Source: Flavobacteriales bacterium (lineage in GTDB: Bacteria; Bacteroidota; Bacteroidia; Flavobacteriales_F; PHOS-HE28). Taken from it: 64,000 nt of DNA. A program made the position numbers and the translations under genes. The DNA lies in NCBI GenBank assembly GCA_016704485.1, contig JADJAA010000002.1, forward strand, positions 434,001 through 498,000. The letters run 5' to 3'. The notes under the pieces were generated by a model. That model had not been told where the DNA came from. It did not search any database and saw only the letters and a list, made by a program, of their open reading frames with translations. Below, in pieces: positions 53,827 to 63,152 of this stretch. Position 1 is the stretch's first letter, and each line of letters starts with the position of its first letter.

Positions 53827-56187
53827 ATGAAAATGCTAGTGTCAATTCGGTCCGTTCTAATAGTTCTGATCTCGGCTTTTGCCGTGAAAGCGTCAGCCCA
53901 AGGCAACACCCAGACCGTGCGCGGTAAAGTGTTGGATATCGACTCTCGACAACCACTGATCGGCGCCACAATAACTATTGTGGGCAGCGAACCGCTTTTA
54001 GGCGTAAGCACGGATATTGACGGTCAGTTCGCCATTCCGCAGGTGCCCACGGGCCGCATCGAACTGCTGATCAGAATGCTCGAATATGACGAACAAAGGA
54101 TGCCAGATCTGCTTGTGAACAGCGCAAAGGAATTGGTCCTCACCATTCGCATGGAAGAATCCTTGACACAGTTAAAGGAATTCGCAGTGCATGGAGAGGG
54201 GAACAAGGGAGAGGTCCGAAATGATATGGCTACCCTTAGTGCGCGGCGAATTAGTGTTGAGGAAACGTCCAGAGTTGCAGGCGGAATAAATGATCCGGCC
54301 CGTATGGTAAGTTCCTTCGCAGGGGTGGCAGGGGATGCGACCGGCAATAACGACATCATTGCAAGAGGAAATTCATCCAAAGGTGTTCTTTGGAGATTGG
54401 AAGGAATAGAGATACCCAACCCCAATCACTTCAGTGATGAAGGGAGCACGGGTGGTCCGATAAATGTTCTGAATAGTGATATGCTTGATAACTCCGATTT
54501 CTACACCGGAGCATTTGCACCCGAATATGGCAATGCATTAAGCGCGATCTTCGATATGCGATTACGTGATGGTAACGACACGGAACAGGAGTACACTTTT
54601 AAGTTGGGTGTGCTGGGCACGGATCTCACTGCGGAAGGACCAATTCCAGGAACGAAAGGTGGTTCATATTTGGCCAACTTTCGGTATTCCACATTGGCGC
54701 TGTTGGATGGCGCTGGGATCGTAGATTACGGTGGTGTTCCAAAATATTCGGATGCCTCATTCAAACTAAAACTACCAACGGCCAAAGCTGGAACATTCTC
54801 ATTGTTCGGGCTCGGAGGGAAAAGTCATATTATTGATCAGGACCAAGGCGAAGGGGGAGATACACTATTCTCTCGTGCGGATTACGGATCCCGCATGGGT
54901 GTCATCGGTCTCACCAATACGCGCACCTTGAGCGATAATAGTTTTGTTTACACTACCGTCTCATTGAGCGGAAACGGCAGTAGTACGGAATATGATGAAA
55001 GCGACTTTACAGGAATTTCTCCTTTGGAACGAAAGCACACAAGTGATCTTGGAAAGTGGACGGTTCGGGCATCTACAGTTGTCAATAATCGCTTAAGCGC
55101 GAGTCATAAATTGAGAACAGGGGTGATCCTGTCATCCGAAATGTTCCGAATGGGGTCAGCAAGTTTCGATGATGATCTTCAACGGAATGTAACGGAGCTT
55201 GAAGGGCAGGGAGCTTCAACAACGTTGCAAGCGTTCACAAGCTGGAAGTGGCGAATGAATGAAAAGTTGACCATGACCAGTGGGGTGCATGTTCTGCACT
55301 ATTCATTGAACAATGCCACAAGCGTAGAACCAAGGCTTGGTCTGAAATATCAATTCCATCCCGGCAAGGCCATAAGCATTGCTGGTGGGTTACATTCCAG
55401 AACCGAAGCCATCATGACCTATAACGTTCAAATTCCCGGTGCTGATGGTAAACCGATCCGACCGAATGAAAAGCTCGGACTTTCAAAAGCTGCGCATGCC
55501 GTGCTTGGTTACGAACACATGTTCGCCGAGGACATACAGATGAAGGTGGAGGCTTACTACCAACACCACTTCAATGTTCCAGTGGAGAATGATGCGAACA
55601 GTTCATATAGCCTAACGAATTATACGGGTTGGTTCACAACCAAGCCCTTGGTGAATAAAGGTGTTGGACGCAATTACGGATTGGAGGTCTCACTGGAGAA
55701 ATTTTTCACGCACGGCTATCATTTCATGGCTACGGCCTCGTTGAGCGACACACGGTACAAAGCGTTGGATGGCGTTTGGCGGAATTCCCGTTTCAATATG
55801 GGTATTGTCGCAAATGCACTTGCGGGAAAAGAATGGAAGCTTGGTCCTGTCGGAAAGGACAGGGTATTAACGACGGGTTTCAGGTATTCCATACTTGGAG
55901 GGCAATACGGAACTCCGATCGACTTACAAGCAAGCCTAGCCGCAGGAGAAGAAGTTGCTGGTGGACCGGCTTGGAGTAAGAAGGGCGATCCCATCCATAA
56001 GTTGGACCTGGTCATTTCATACCGTGTCGGAAGGCCGCGCGTAAGCCACGAGTTCAAAGTGGATGTTCAGAATGTATTGAATGGTAAGACGAACGTTAAC
56101 CAATACTTCAACAGGCAGGACGGCAGAATTGAAGGCAATTCACAGTTAGCAATACTACCTGTAGTTCAATACATGCTAAGGTTCTGA
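53827..56187 (+). CDS. TonB-dependent receptor with carboxypeptidase regulatory-like domain
   Basis: The 786-residue outer-membrane receptor has a signal peptide (VLIVLISAFAVKASAQ), an N-terminal sandwich (TVRGKVLDIDSRQPLIGATI, GQFAIPQVPTGRIELL), a plug (SRVAGGINDPARMVSSFAGV, NDIIARGNSSKGVLWRLEGI) and a 22-strand-type barrel ending in VVQYMLRF. It has no SusD partner and no STN domain, so it is not the obvious receptor of the ECF/FecR pair upstream. Such receptors import iron complexes, vitamins or peptides; the ligand cannot be told. It follows the barrel gene by 38 nt and ends at a strong terminator. Confidence 0.93.
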   Translation: MKMLVSIRSVLIVLISAFAVKASAQGNTQTVRGKVLDIDSRQPLIGATITIVGSEPLLGVSTDIDGQFAIPQVPTGRIELLIRMLEYDEQRMPDLLVNSAKELVLTIRMEESLTQLKEFAVHGEGNKGEVRNDMATLSARRISVEETSRVAGGINDPARMVSSFAGVAGDATGNNDIIARGNSSKGVLWRLEGIEIPNPNHFSDEGSTGGPINVLNSDMLDNSDFYTGAFAPEYGNALSAIFDMRLRDGNDTEQEYTFKLGVLGTDLTAEGPIPGTKGGSYLANFRYSTLALLDGAGIVDYGGVPKYSDASFKLKLPTAKAGTFSLFGLGGKSHIIDQDQGEGGDTLFSRADYGSRMGVIGLTNTRTLSDNSFVYTTVSLSGNGSSTEYDESDFTGISPLERKHTSDLGKWTVRASTVVNNRLSASHKLRTGVILSSEMFRMGSASFDDDLQRNVTELEGQGASTTLQAFTSWKWRMNEKLTMTSGVHVLHYSLNNATSVEPRLGLKYQFHPGKAISIAGGLHSRTEAIMTYNVQIPGADGKPIRPNEKLGLSKAAHAVLGYEHMFAEDIQMKVEAYYQHHFNVPVENDANSSYSLTNYTGWFTTKPLVNKGVGRNYGLEVSLEKFFTHGYHFMATASLSDTRYKALDGVWRNSRFNMGIVANALAGKEWKLGPVGKDRVLTTGFRYSILGGQYGTPIDLQASLAAGEEVAGGPAWSKKGDPIHKLDLVISYRVGRPRVSHEFKVDVQNVLNGKTNVNQYFNRQDGRIEGNSQLAILPVVQYMLRF

Positions 56188-56209
56188 CCGAGCTGGAACA
56201 GATCAAAAA

Positions 56210-56235
56210 GGGCGCAGTGTTCGATCACTGCGCCC
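56210..56235 (+). terminator. Terminator of the TonB receptor gene
   Basis: GGGCGCAGTG (56210-56219) pairs perfectly with CACTGCGCCC (56226-56235) around TTCGAT. ATTTTT follows, and AAAAA precedes it, so it can also serve the convergent NlpC/P60 gene. Confidence 0.92.
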
Positions 56236-56256
56236 ATTTTTCTGATAGAGTGTTTG

Positions 56257-57030
56257 TTACAACATCCGCCGTACCATCCTCAACTTATGAGAATAGCTAT
56301 TCTCCTCCTTGTTGAATATCCCTTGCTGATCGAAGTTGTCGATCCTCACGCGGCCACTGGCATGAACTATTCGCAGATCTCCTTCTTCCGATCGTGTAAG
56401 GATCATTCCTACATGGATGATCCTTCCCTCTTCATTATCGAAGAATGCGAGGTCTCCAGGCTCTACCAGATCCAATAGTTCCACCACATCGCCTTCTTCA
56501 GCTTGCTGCGAGGCATCGCGAGGCAAGTAGATCCCTTGAAAGATGTAGAGCATTTGGACCAGTCCACTGCAATCGATCCCAGTAGGTGTGCGTCCGCCCC
56601 ATAGGTACGGTGCACCGAGATATGGATGTAGATGAAGGTCGATCAATTCTGCCCGCGTACTCTCGCTTGGTTGATTCGTCAATGCACTAACGGGAATGCG
56701 CCTGTCCTGCCAAGTGATCTGTTCATTCTCATAGAATGGTAGAACAGAACCGTAGGGGAGTATCACCTGCCTTTCACCTAGGTCCACTATCGCGGACTGA
56801 TCGATCACCCGAAGGTCGGGCTCGTTGTTCGGTGTTGTACACACCGCGATCTGTTTATTGTCAACCCAACCTGTGTAGCCATCATGATCGAACTCGAGCT
56901 TGGTCCATTTGGGAGTACGTTCCAGCACTTCTGCGGTTTCACCGAAAAGCCATTGGCTTACCATTTCCGACGTGTCCGTCGGGTCCTTACGCACAGGTAC
57001 TATTGAAAGTGGGCAGATGACTGCTGTCAT
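56257..57030 (-). CDS. NlpC/P60 peptidoglycan peptidase with SH3 domains
   Basis: I choose the ATG at 57028-57030 (MTAVICPLSIVPVRKDPT), the usual family start. A GTG at 57048 overlapping the thiolase stop would add six residues. The ~257-residue protein has one or two SH3-like domains (residues 1-125) and a C40 catalytic domain with GGRTPTGIDCSGLVQMLYIF (Cys), a His in GRIIHVGMIL and the third polar residue in LRIVHASGRVRI. It cuts stem peptides of peptidoglycan, as YkfC-like enzymes do. There is no signal peptide, so it is probably cytosolic and recycles muropeptides. Confidence 0.9.
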   Translation of the reverse strand: MTAVICPLSIVPVRKDPTDTSEMVSQWLFGETAEVLERTPKWTKLEFDHDGYTGWVDNKQIAVCTTPNNEPDLRVIDQSAIVDLGERQVILPYGSVLPFYENEQITWQDRRIPVSALTNQPSESTRAELIDLHLHPYLGAPYLWGGRTPTGIDCSGLVQMLYIFQGIYLPRDASQQAEEGDVVELLDLVEPGDLAFFDNEEGRIIHVGMILTRSEEGDLRIVHASGRVRIDNFDQQGIFNKEENSYSHKLRMVRRML

Positions 57031-57044
57031 GGTTTCTGGGTCTT

Positions 57045-58223
57045 TCACAGCAATTCGATGACGATCGCGCTTGCTCCGCCTCCGCCATTACAAATTCCAG
57101 CTGCACCGTATTTGGCTTTGTTCTGCTTTAGCACGTTCAAAAGCGTTACTACGATCCGTGCACCACTGCATCCCAATGGATGACCCAGGGAAACCGCGCC
57201 TCCGTTCACATTCACTTTTGATGGATCCAGGTTCAACATTTTTGTATTCGCAATACCAACTACTGAAAAAGCCTCGTTGAGTTCGACATACTGAATATCG
57301 CTCATTTTCAATCCAGCTTTTTCTACGGCGATCGGAACAGCCTTGGCAGGCGTTGTGGTGAACCATTCCGGTGCTTGTTCTGCATCTGCGTATCCAACCA
57401 CTTTCGCCAACGGGGTCAAACCAAGCTCTTTGGCTTTGTCAGCGCTCATTAACACTAAAGCTGCCGCACCGTCATTAATGGTACTTGCGTTACCGGCCGT
57501 AACGGTTCCATCTTTGGTGAAAACGCCTTTCAAGGCCTTGAGCTTGTCAAAGTTCACGTTCTTGAATTCTTCGTCCTCGGACACTACGATGTCGCCTTTT
57601 CGTGTCTTTACGGTGACAGGAACCACTTCATCACTGAATTTTCCGGCCTTCCATGCATTAGCGCTTCGGGTATAGCTTTCGATCGCAAAAGCATCTTGCT
57701 CCTCTCTGCTGATCTTGTTCTCCGTTGCACACAGATCCGCACATACACCCATGGCTTGCTGATCATACACGTTCATTAAGCCATCCTTGCTTATACCGTC
57801 AATTAGCGCACCATCGCCGAATCGGTATCCGTATCGGGCTTTCTCAAGATAATATGGTGTACGGCTCATGCTTTCCATACCTCCGGCAACCACGATCTCG
57901 GCATCACCTAATAGGATGTCCTGGGTCGCCATCATAATGGCCTTCATACCGCTCGCACACACTTTATTCACAGTGGTGCAGGCTACTTCATTCGGCAATC
58001 CAGCTGCTTTGGAAGCTTGTCTAGCTGGGGCTTGGCCCAGATTTGCCTGTAATACACTGCCCATGATCACTTCATTGACGAGTTCAGGTTTGATCCCCGC
58101 CCTTTCAACAGCGGCTTTAATTGCCGTTGCTCCAAGTTCAGTTGCAGAAACTTCGGCCAAACTGCCGCCAAAGCTGCCAATAGGTGTTCGCACTGCGGAT
58201 ACAATTACTACTTCACGCGCCAT
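57045..58223 (-). CDS. Acetyl-CoA C-acyltransferase (thiolase)
   Basis: This 392-residue thiolase joins or splits acyl-CoA and acetyl-CoA. It has VIVSAVRTPIGSFGGSLAEV at the start, the nucleophilic Cys in VNKVCASGMKAIMMATQDI, the His in NGGAVSLGHPLGCSGARIV and the closing base Cys in GICNGGGGASAIVIE. These match acetoacetyl-CoA thiolase (AtoB/PhaA) as well as FadA. No other beta-oxidation gene lies in the window, so the direction of use is open. It is followed on the same strand by the NlpC/P60 gene. Confidence 0.95.
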   Translation of the reverse strand: MAREVVIVSAVRTPIGSFGGSLAEVSATELGATAIKAAVERAGIKPELVNEVIMGSVLQANLGQAPARQASKAAGLPNEVACTTVNKVCASGMKAIMMATQDILLGDAEIVVAGGMESMSRTPYYLEKARYGYRFGDGALIDGISKDGLMNVYDQQAMGVCADLCATENKISREEQDAFAIESYTRSANAWKAGKFSDEVVPVTVKTRKGDIVVSEDEEFKNVNFDKLKALKGVFTKDGTVTAGNASTINDGAAALVLMSADKAKELGLTPLAKVVGYADAEQAPEWFTTTPAKAVPIAVEKAGLKMSDIQYVELNEAFSVVGIANTKMLNLDPSKVNVNGGAVSLGHPLGCSGARIVVTLLNVLKQNKAKYGAAGICNGGGGASAIVIELL

Positions 58224-58256
58224 GATCTAAGGAATAGTTGATGTTTTTTGAGGCTG

Positions 58257-58264
58257 CAAAGGTA
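58257..58264 (-). promoter_or_regulatory. -7 promoter box for the thiolase gene
   Basis: On the minus strand TACCTTTG matches TAnnTTTG, 33 nt before the ATG. It is back-to-back with the tRNA-Ser promoter. The -33 element is not clear. Confidence 0.45.
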
Positions 58265-58303
58265 ACCTTAGAAAGAAGATAGTGCTGATATCAAACCTAC
58301 TTC

Positions 58304-58311
58304 TATCTTTG
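58304..58311 (+). promoter_or_regulatory. -7 promoter box for tRNA-Ser
   Basis: TATCTTTG matches TAnnTTTG, 30 nt before the tRNA. It is followed by GCCGCCCC, the same stretch as after the tRNA-Met box. Confidence 0.6.
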
Positions 58312-58341
58312 CCGCCCCGCCGAACGTGGTGGGGCCCAAAA

Positions 58342-58431
<90 letters not shown>

Positions 58432-58444
58432 AAAAAAAAAAAAG

Positions 58445-58466
58445 CCCCGCGCAAGTGGGGTTTTTG
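58445..58466 (+). terminator. Terminator of tRNA-Ser
   Basis: CCCCGC pairs with GTGGGG (one G-T pair) around a GCAA tetraloop at 58445-58460, followed by TTTTTG. It is preceded by a run of A, so it may also work on the other strand, where the tRNA-Arg transcript and its repeats arrive. Confidence 0.8.
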
Positions 58467-58590
58467 TTTTTGTTGAAAAGGTCAGAGGTACTAGGTCTTT
58501 AGCAGATAGGTTTGCTGTAGTGTGGGCGGTCAGCCCAGAATAAGTGCGATCGCGGTTGGTGGTGTCCGACCTTCTCTCCGATAATCAGAT

Positions 58591-59176
58591 GATCAATTCG
58601 ATCATCAAGTGATCCCGGTTGGATTGGCTTCGCCTTTCCACTGGGATCCGTGAAGTGGATCAAATTGATCGAAGATCCTGTGCCTGAAAATTTACAAGCG
58701 AGCTTGCATCTTCAGACTCCGTATCTTCTGAAGATCAATTCGATCATCAAGTGATCCCGGTTGGATTGGCTTCGCCTTTCCACTGGGATCCGTGAAGTGG
58801 ATCAAATTGATCGAAGATCCTGTGCCTGAAAATTTACAAGCGAGCTTGCATTTTCAGACTCCGTATCTTCTGAAGATCAATTCGATCATCAAGTGATCCC
58901 GGTTGGATTGGCTTCGCCTTTCCACTGGGATCCGTGAAGTGGATCAATTGATCGAAGATCCTGTGCCTGAAAATTTACAAGCGAGCTTGCATTTTCAGAC
59001 TCCGTATCTTCTGAAGATCAATTCGATCATCAAGTGATCCCGGTTGGATTGGCTTCGCCTTTCCACTGGGATCCGTGAAGTGGATCAAATTGATCGAAGA
59101 TCCTGTGCCTGAAAATTTACAAGCGAGCTTGCATTTTCAGACTCCGTATCTTCTGAAGATCAATTCGATCATCAAG

Positions 59177-59192
<16 letters not shown>
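58591..59192 (-). repeat. Four tandem 142-bp units downstream of tRNA-Arg, each carrying the tRNA 3' end
   Basis: Units start at 58591, 58733, 58875 and 59016 (lengths 142, 142, 141, 142). A fifth partial unit starts at 59158 and merges into the tRNA-Arg gene. The units are nearly identical; differences include CATCTTC for CATTTTC in the first and one A lost in the third. Each contains the last 16 nt of the tRNA (discriminator and GATCCCGGTTGGATT in plus-strand view) and its 3' flank. Each can fold into two hairpins: a long imperfect one with GATCAATT arms closed by GATCCC/GGGATC, and CTGAAAAT...ATTTTCAG enclosing CAAGC/GCTTG. Read from the tRNA promoter they follow the tRNA in the same transcript. 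Confidence 0.92.
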
Positions 59193-59250
<58 letters not shown>

Positions 59251-59420
59251 AATATTTGACGGCAAATGTCGGTATTTCTTCGGGGTGCTCGGCTGGACGA
59301 TGGCGATTCTTTTAATACTAGTACACGAGTTGCACCACAGCATGAAGTATCAGTGCAATTCAGGATCATCATTAAGCATCCTGATACAAAAAAGAGCCGA
59401 CCGGATGGTCAGCTCTTATG

Positions 59421-59494
59421 TCGGGGCGGCCAGATTCGAACTGACGACCTCCTGCTCCCAAAGCAGGCGCGATACCGGGCTACGCTACGCCCCG
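59421..59494 (-). tRNA. tRNA-Pro (anticodon TGG)
   Basis: On the minus strand CGGGGCG pairs with CGCCCCG (with the C1-G72 pair typical of Pro), D-arm begins TAGCGTAG, anticodon stem CCTGC/GCAGG encloses TTTGGGA, T-loop is TTCGAAT and the discriminator is A. CCA is not encoded. It lies 170 nt upstream of tRNA-Arg on the same strand. Confidence 0.94.
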
Positions 59495-59503
59495 AAAGGG
59501 CGG

Positions 59504-59511
59504 CAAATGTA
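59504..59511 (-). promoter_or_regulatory. -7 promoter box for tRNA-Pro
   Basis: On the minus strand TACATTTG matches TAnnTTTG, followed by GCCGCCC and the tRNA 9 nt later. TTG lies 16 nt upstream (59528-59530), slightly close for -33. Confidence 0.6.
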
Positions 59512-59524
59512 TGCTAAATATCCT

Positions 59525-59849
59525 ATTCAATACTATTTGTTTTTAAAGATCCACTAGATCAGGTCGGGTATTAGTAATGAAGCACTTTTTCAACACCCTC
59601 ATTCACGTCAAATAACGAACCGTCACGGAAGTACTTGCATTGATTGAAATCGGCACCCATCTAAGCAAAATCGGTTGGCCGCTGCCGTAAGGTCCACATT
59701 TTCAGGACAGATCGTTGGGCATGCACTTGGATCCATCGGGCACATAGGAGAACTGGTCGAAATGTTGATCAAGACTCCGTTGGTGGCATCGGTAGTAAGG
59801 CAGGAAGCGCAACCTTCGCGGCGTCAATAAAGAAAAGTTGACTTCAATA
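59525..59849. other. Intergenic stretch with a possible minus-strand gene remnant
   Basis: About 325 bases between tRNA-Pro and the beta-helix gene. On the minus strand a frame of about 68 codons (roughly 59825 down to 59630) encodes a cysteine-rich stretch (EGCASCLTTDATNGVL, MCPMDPSACPTICPENVDL) with no start codon. It may be what is left of a secreted protein gene. No promoter for the beta-helix gene stands out. Confidence 0.3.
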
Positions 59850-62800
59850 ATGACCCGCAATTTTCAGATCTTTCTTGCGCTACTGTTGCCACTTCATTTA
59901 GGAGCGACCAACTATTACGTCTCTGCCACTGGCAATGATGTTAATGCCGGTACCTCGGAAGCTACTGCATGGAAGACCATTGCTCGCGTGCAGCAGCAAA
60001 TGGTGAACCTCGCTCCCGGCGATCAGGTGCTTTTTCAGCGTGGTGGTACGTTTCCAGGGGAACTGGATATCTACCAGAACGGCACGGAAGGCTCACCGAT
60101 CGTATTTGGTGCATATGGGACAGGTGAAGCGCCTATCATTAGTGGAGGCCTTCCAGTTGTCAATTGGACGCCCTATCAGGGTAATATTTGGCGTGCACCC
60201 GCACCTGGGCCCGTTAAGTACCTATTGGTGAATAATGAACCAATGACATTGGCACGCTACCCGAACACCGGATGGTTGAGAAACGTCAACGGTAGTACTA
60301 CGCAGATCAATACAGGTGGTGCGCTGACACAGTCTTCGGGTTATTGGAACGGGGCTCAGGTCGTGGTGAGGAGCACCAATTGGTGTTATGAGACTGGCAC
60401 GGTTACAGGTTACAACAACGGAACGCTTACGTTCAGTGCGATCACAAGTAGCTTGAATAATAACGACTGGGGCTTCTTTCTTACGAATAAATTGAGCGAA
60501 CTGGATTCGCCGGGCGAGTGGTATTACGATGCGACCTCGGGACAGGTGTTTTTCTGGGCACTCAATAATGAGAACCCTAATGCATTGAATGTAATAGGGT
60601 CCGTTTATACACAAGGAATCATTCCAGGTTGGCAAAAACACCACTTTCTGATCGAGAATTTGTGTTTTCAAGGTCAAACCGCAGCGGGAGTAAGTACCGA
60701 GACAAGCAACAACGTAACGGTGAGGAATTGCACTTTCCGACATTTGTATAAGGCGATCAGCAGTTCAGGACACTCGAATTCCTACATCAACAATACGATC
60801 TACGATGTATATGCTACTGCGGTGAACATCTACGATGACAACACCTTGATCGAGGGAAACACCTTGACGGATTGCGGAAATCGTCCTGGACTTGGAGAGA
60901 ATATCTGGGGGCAGATCGGTATAAACATTACCGGAATGGACAATGTTGTTCGGAGCAATCGTTTGGAGAGTATCGGCTACATTGGTATTGCCGCCCGGAA
61001 CAATACACTGATCGAGAAGAATGTGGTCAGCAATGCCATGTCCAGCTTCAACGATGGAGGGGGAATAGCTTTCGATAATGCGGATGGCATGATCATTCAG
61101 GACAACGTGGTAACTGACCTGGTCGGCAACGTGGAAAGCGCAGCACCCAATTATATCAGCTATCACAAGATCTGTCATGGTCTTTACTTCGGAAATACCA
61201 CGATAAAGAATACCATTGTTAGGCGTAACACTGTGGCCCATTGCAATGGTGCAGGCATTCATGTCGACCACACAATGGTGTCTCAGGGCAATCAAGTAAA
61301 GGATAATGTGTTATTCGATAATTTGATCCAGCTCAGTATATCCGATTTCAGCAATCCCGCAGGCCCCGGTGCAACAGCACCGTATTATGTGCCTAATTTC
61401 AATACGGTCTATACGGGAAATCAGATGTACAGCATTCGCCCGGAACAGCTTTGCATGCACCAATACAATGTGTATGATCCAGGCCCAGTGGATTTCGGTA
61501 CGTTCACGAACAATAAATACTTCAATGCATACGAGGAGCTTAGCATTGAGATCTTCAATACGAATAGTGGCTGGCGTAAGACCTATACAATGGAACAATG
61601 GCAGCTGGAGCATTCTGAAGATGTGGGTAGTGCGAGGAGTCCATTACGCTCTTCCAAATATGCGACCATCAGTGAGTTGAGTGGTGATCTGATCGTAAAC
61701 GGTGCGATCGATGCATCCATTTCAGGTTGGTCCGCTTTCCCGTCGAACGGTCAGTTAACACGGGATGATTCGTACTTGGATGGCGGATCGCTCAAAACGT
61801 ATTTGCCGGACAATAGTCTGTATTATGACATGTTCACTCAGAATACGAATCTGTTCAGCGTGCAGAACGGCCAATGGTACCGCATGCGATTCAGCATTCA
61901 GTCGGATATTCATGGCGTAGTTCGTTCCGGGATAAAGGGTGAATCAGAATGGGGCTTGCCGCACGGAATTGAAGAGAAGCCAATTCCATTTTCTCCAGAA
62001 CGGAGGGATGTGGAAATGTATTTCCAATCAGATCTTACGGACCAGGCGCATATGCTGTTCATCAGCAACTATTTGGAGCCACGTTATTGGGTTGATAATG
62101 CTCAATTGCACAAGGTTACCGTTGCTGAATTGGATCCAACACTGGACCACGTACTCTTACTGAACGATCAAGCAACGTCGCAGACGTTAGCATATCCTTC
62201 AGGCTGTTGGAGTGACTTGAATGGCAATGTCGTTACGGGTTCAGTTCAGCTTGCTCCTTATTCCTCGAAGATCGTATACCGGATCCCTGGAACAGGATGC
62301 AACCAAAGTCCATCAAATTCGGTATCCGCGAAGGTGTTGCTTTCCGGTCCTTTGGACACGAATACCGGTTTAATGCGAACCAACCTGCGCATGCAAGGGT
62401 TGTTGCCAATGACCGAACCGTATTCCGCAATGGGAGTTGCACTTGAAAATGCAGGAACTGGCATTGAAACGTCTGTTCTTGTAGGCACCGGAACGCAGAT
62501 GTTAGTGGATTGGGTGTTGATGGAACTCTGGAATGCGGATGGTACGATCTCCGCTCAACGTGCCGCATTGGTACGCGCAGATGGTGTAGTGATGGCCGCA
62601 GAAGGTGGCTCCGTTGTTCAATTCAACACAACAACCCAAGGTAAGCGTTTGGCGATCCGTCACCGGAATCATTTAGCGGCAATGGCAAATTCAGTGCTTT
62701 CATCGAATCTGGATATGATCAACATGACCTCGGCCAGCACGCCCATGTTCGGTCAAGATCCGCTGAATGAGGAAAATGGCTATCGGGCACTTTGGAGTGG

Positions 62801-63035
62801 TGACGTGAATTTTGATGGTGTTGTCCGGTATACAGGTACGGACAATGACCGGGATCTGATCCTGATGACCATTGGTTCGATCGTACCTTCGAATACCATT
62901 ACGGGTTATTTGCCCGATGATGTGAATCTGGACGGCGTCATTATGTACACCGGCACCAATAATGATCGTGATATTATTCTCCAGAATATTGGTGGCGTAT
63001 CGCCTACGGTTGTGCGCCTGGAGCAACTTCCGTAA
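59850..63035 (+). CDS. Secreted right-handed beta-helix protein with paired dockerin-like repeats
   Basis: I take the ATG at 59850 over an in-frame TTG 12 nt earlier. The ~1,061-residue protein has a signal peptide (FQIFLALLLPLHLGATN). A pectate-lyase-like beta-helix follows, starting YYVSATGNDVNAGTSEATAW, with repeated N-x-[VI]-x-x-N-x[VIL] rungs around residues 265-480. A beta-sandwich of carbohydrate-binding type lies near 630-760. Two EF-hand-like units close it: GDVNFDGVVRYTGTDNDRD and DDVNLDGVIMYTGTNNDRD. There is no T9SS tail of the usual kind. The family usually acts on polysaccharides, but no catalytic residues can be assigned. Confidence 0.82.
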   Translation: MTRNFQIFLALLLPLHLGATNYYVSATGNDVNAGTSEATAWKTIARVQQQMVNLAPGDQVLFQRGGTFPGELDIYQNGTEGSPIVFGAYGTGEAPIISGGLPVVNWTPYQGNIWRAPAPGPVKYLLVNNEPMTLARYPNTGWLRNVNGSTTQINTGGALTQSSGYWNGAQVVVRSTNWCYETGTVTGYNNGTLTFSAITSSLNNNDWGFFLTNKLSELDSPGEWYYDATSGQVFFWALNNENPNALNVIGSVYTQGIIPGWQKHHFLIENLCFQGQTAAGVSTETSNNVTVRNCTFRHLYKAISSSGHSNSYINNTIYDVYATAVNIYDDNTLIEGNTLTDCGNRPGLGENIWGQIGINITGMDNVVRSNRLESIGYIGIAARNNTLIEKNVVSNAMSSFNDGGGIAFDNADGMIIQDNVVTDLVGNVESAAPNYISYHKICHGLYFGNTTIKNTIVRRNTVAHCNGAGIHVDHTMVSQGNQVKDNVLFDNLIQLSISDFSNPAGPGATAPYYVPNFNTVYTGNQMYSIRPEQLCMHQYNVYDPGPVDFGTFTNNKYFNAYEELSIEIFNTNSGWRKTYTMEQWQLEHSEDVGSARSPLRSSKYATISELSGDLIVNGAIDASISGWSAFPSNGQLTRDDSYLDGGSLKTYLPDNSLYYDMFTQNTNLFSVQNGQWYRMRFSIQSDIHGVVRSGIKGESEWGLPHGIEEKPIPFSPERRDVEMYFQSDLTDQAHMLFISNYLEPRYWVDNAQLHKVTVAELDPTLDHVLLLNDQATSQTLAYPSGCWSDLNGNVVTGSVQLAPYSSKIVYRIPGTGCNQSPSNSVSAKVLLSGPLDTNTGLMRTNLRMQGLLPMTEPYSAMGVALENAGTGIETSVLVGTGTQMLVDWVLMELWNADGTISAQRAALVRADGVVMAAEGGSVVQFNTTTQGKRLAIRHRNHLAAMANSVLSSNLDMINMTSASTPMFGQDPLNEENGYRALWSGDVNFDGVVRYTGTDNDRDLILMTIGSIVPSNTITGYLPDDVNLDGVIMYTGTNNDRDIILQNIGGVSPTVVRLEQLP

Positions 63036-63055
63036 AATTTTATTGAGCAAAGGGG

Positions 63056-63090
63056 CTGCGACCATCCTTAGGGTGGTCGCAGTTCCTTTT
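63056..63090. terminator. Terminator of the beta-helix gene
   Basis: CTGCGACCA (63056-63064) pairs with TGGTCGCAG (63074-63082). AAAGG before and CCTTTT after extend the hairpin and give a T-tract. It lies 21 nt after the stop, between convergent genes. Confidence 0.85.
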
Positions 63091-63152
63091 GTGATCAACT
63101 GAAACGGTATTCTGCTCTTGCCTCCGCCATAACGTATACAAAAACCAATTGC

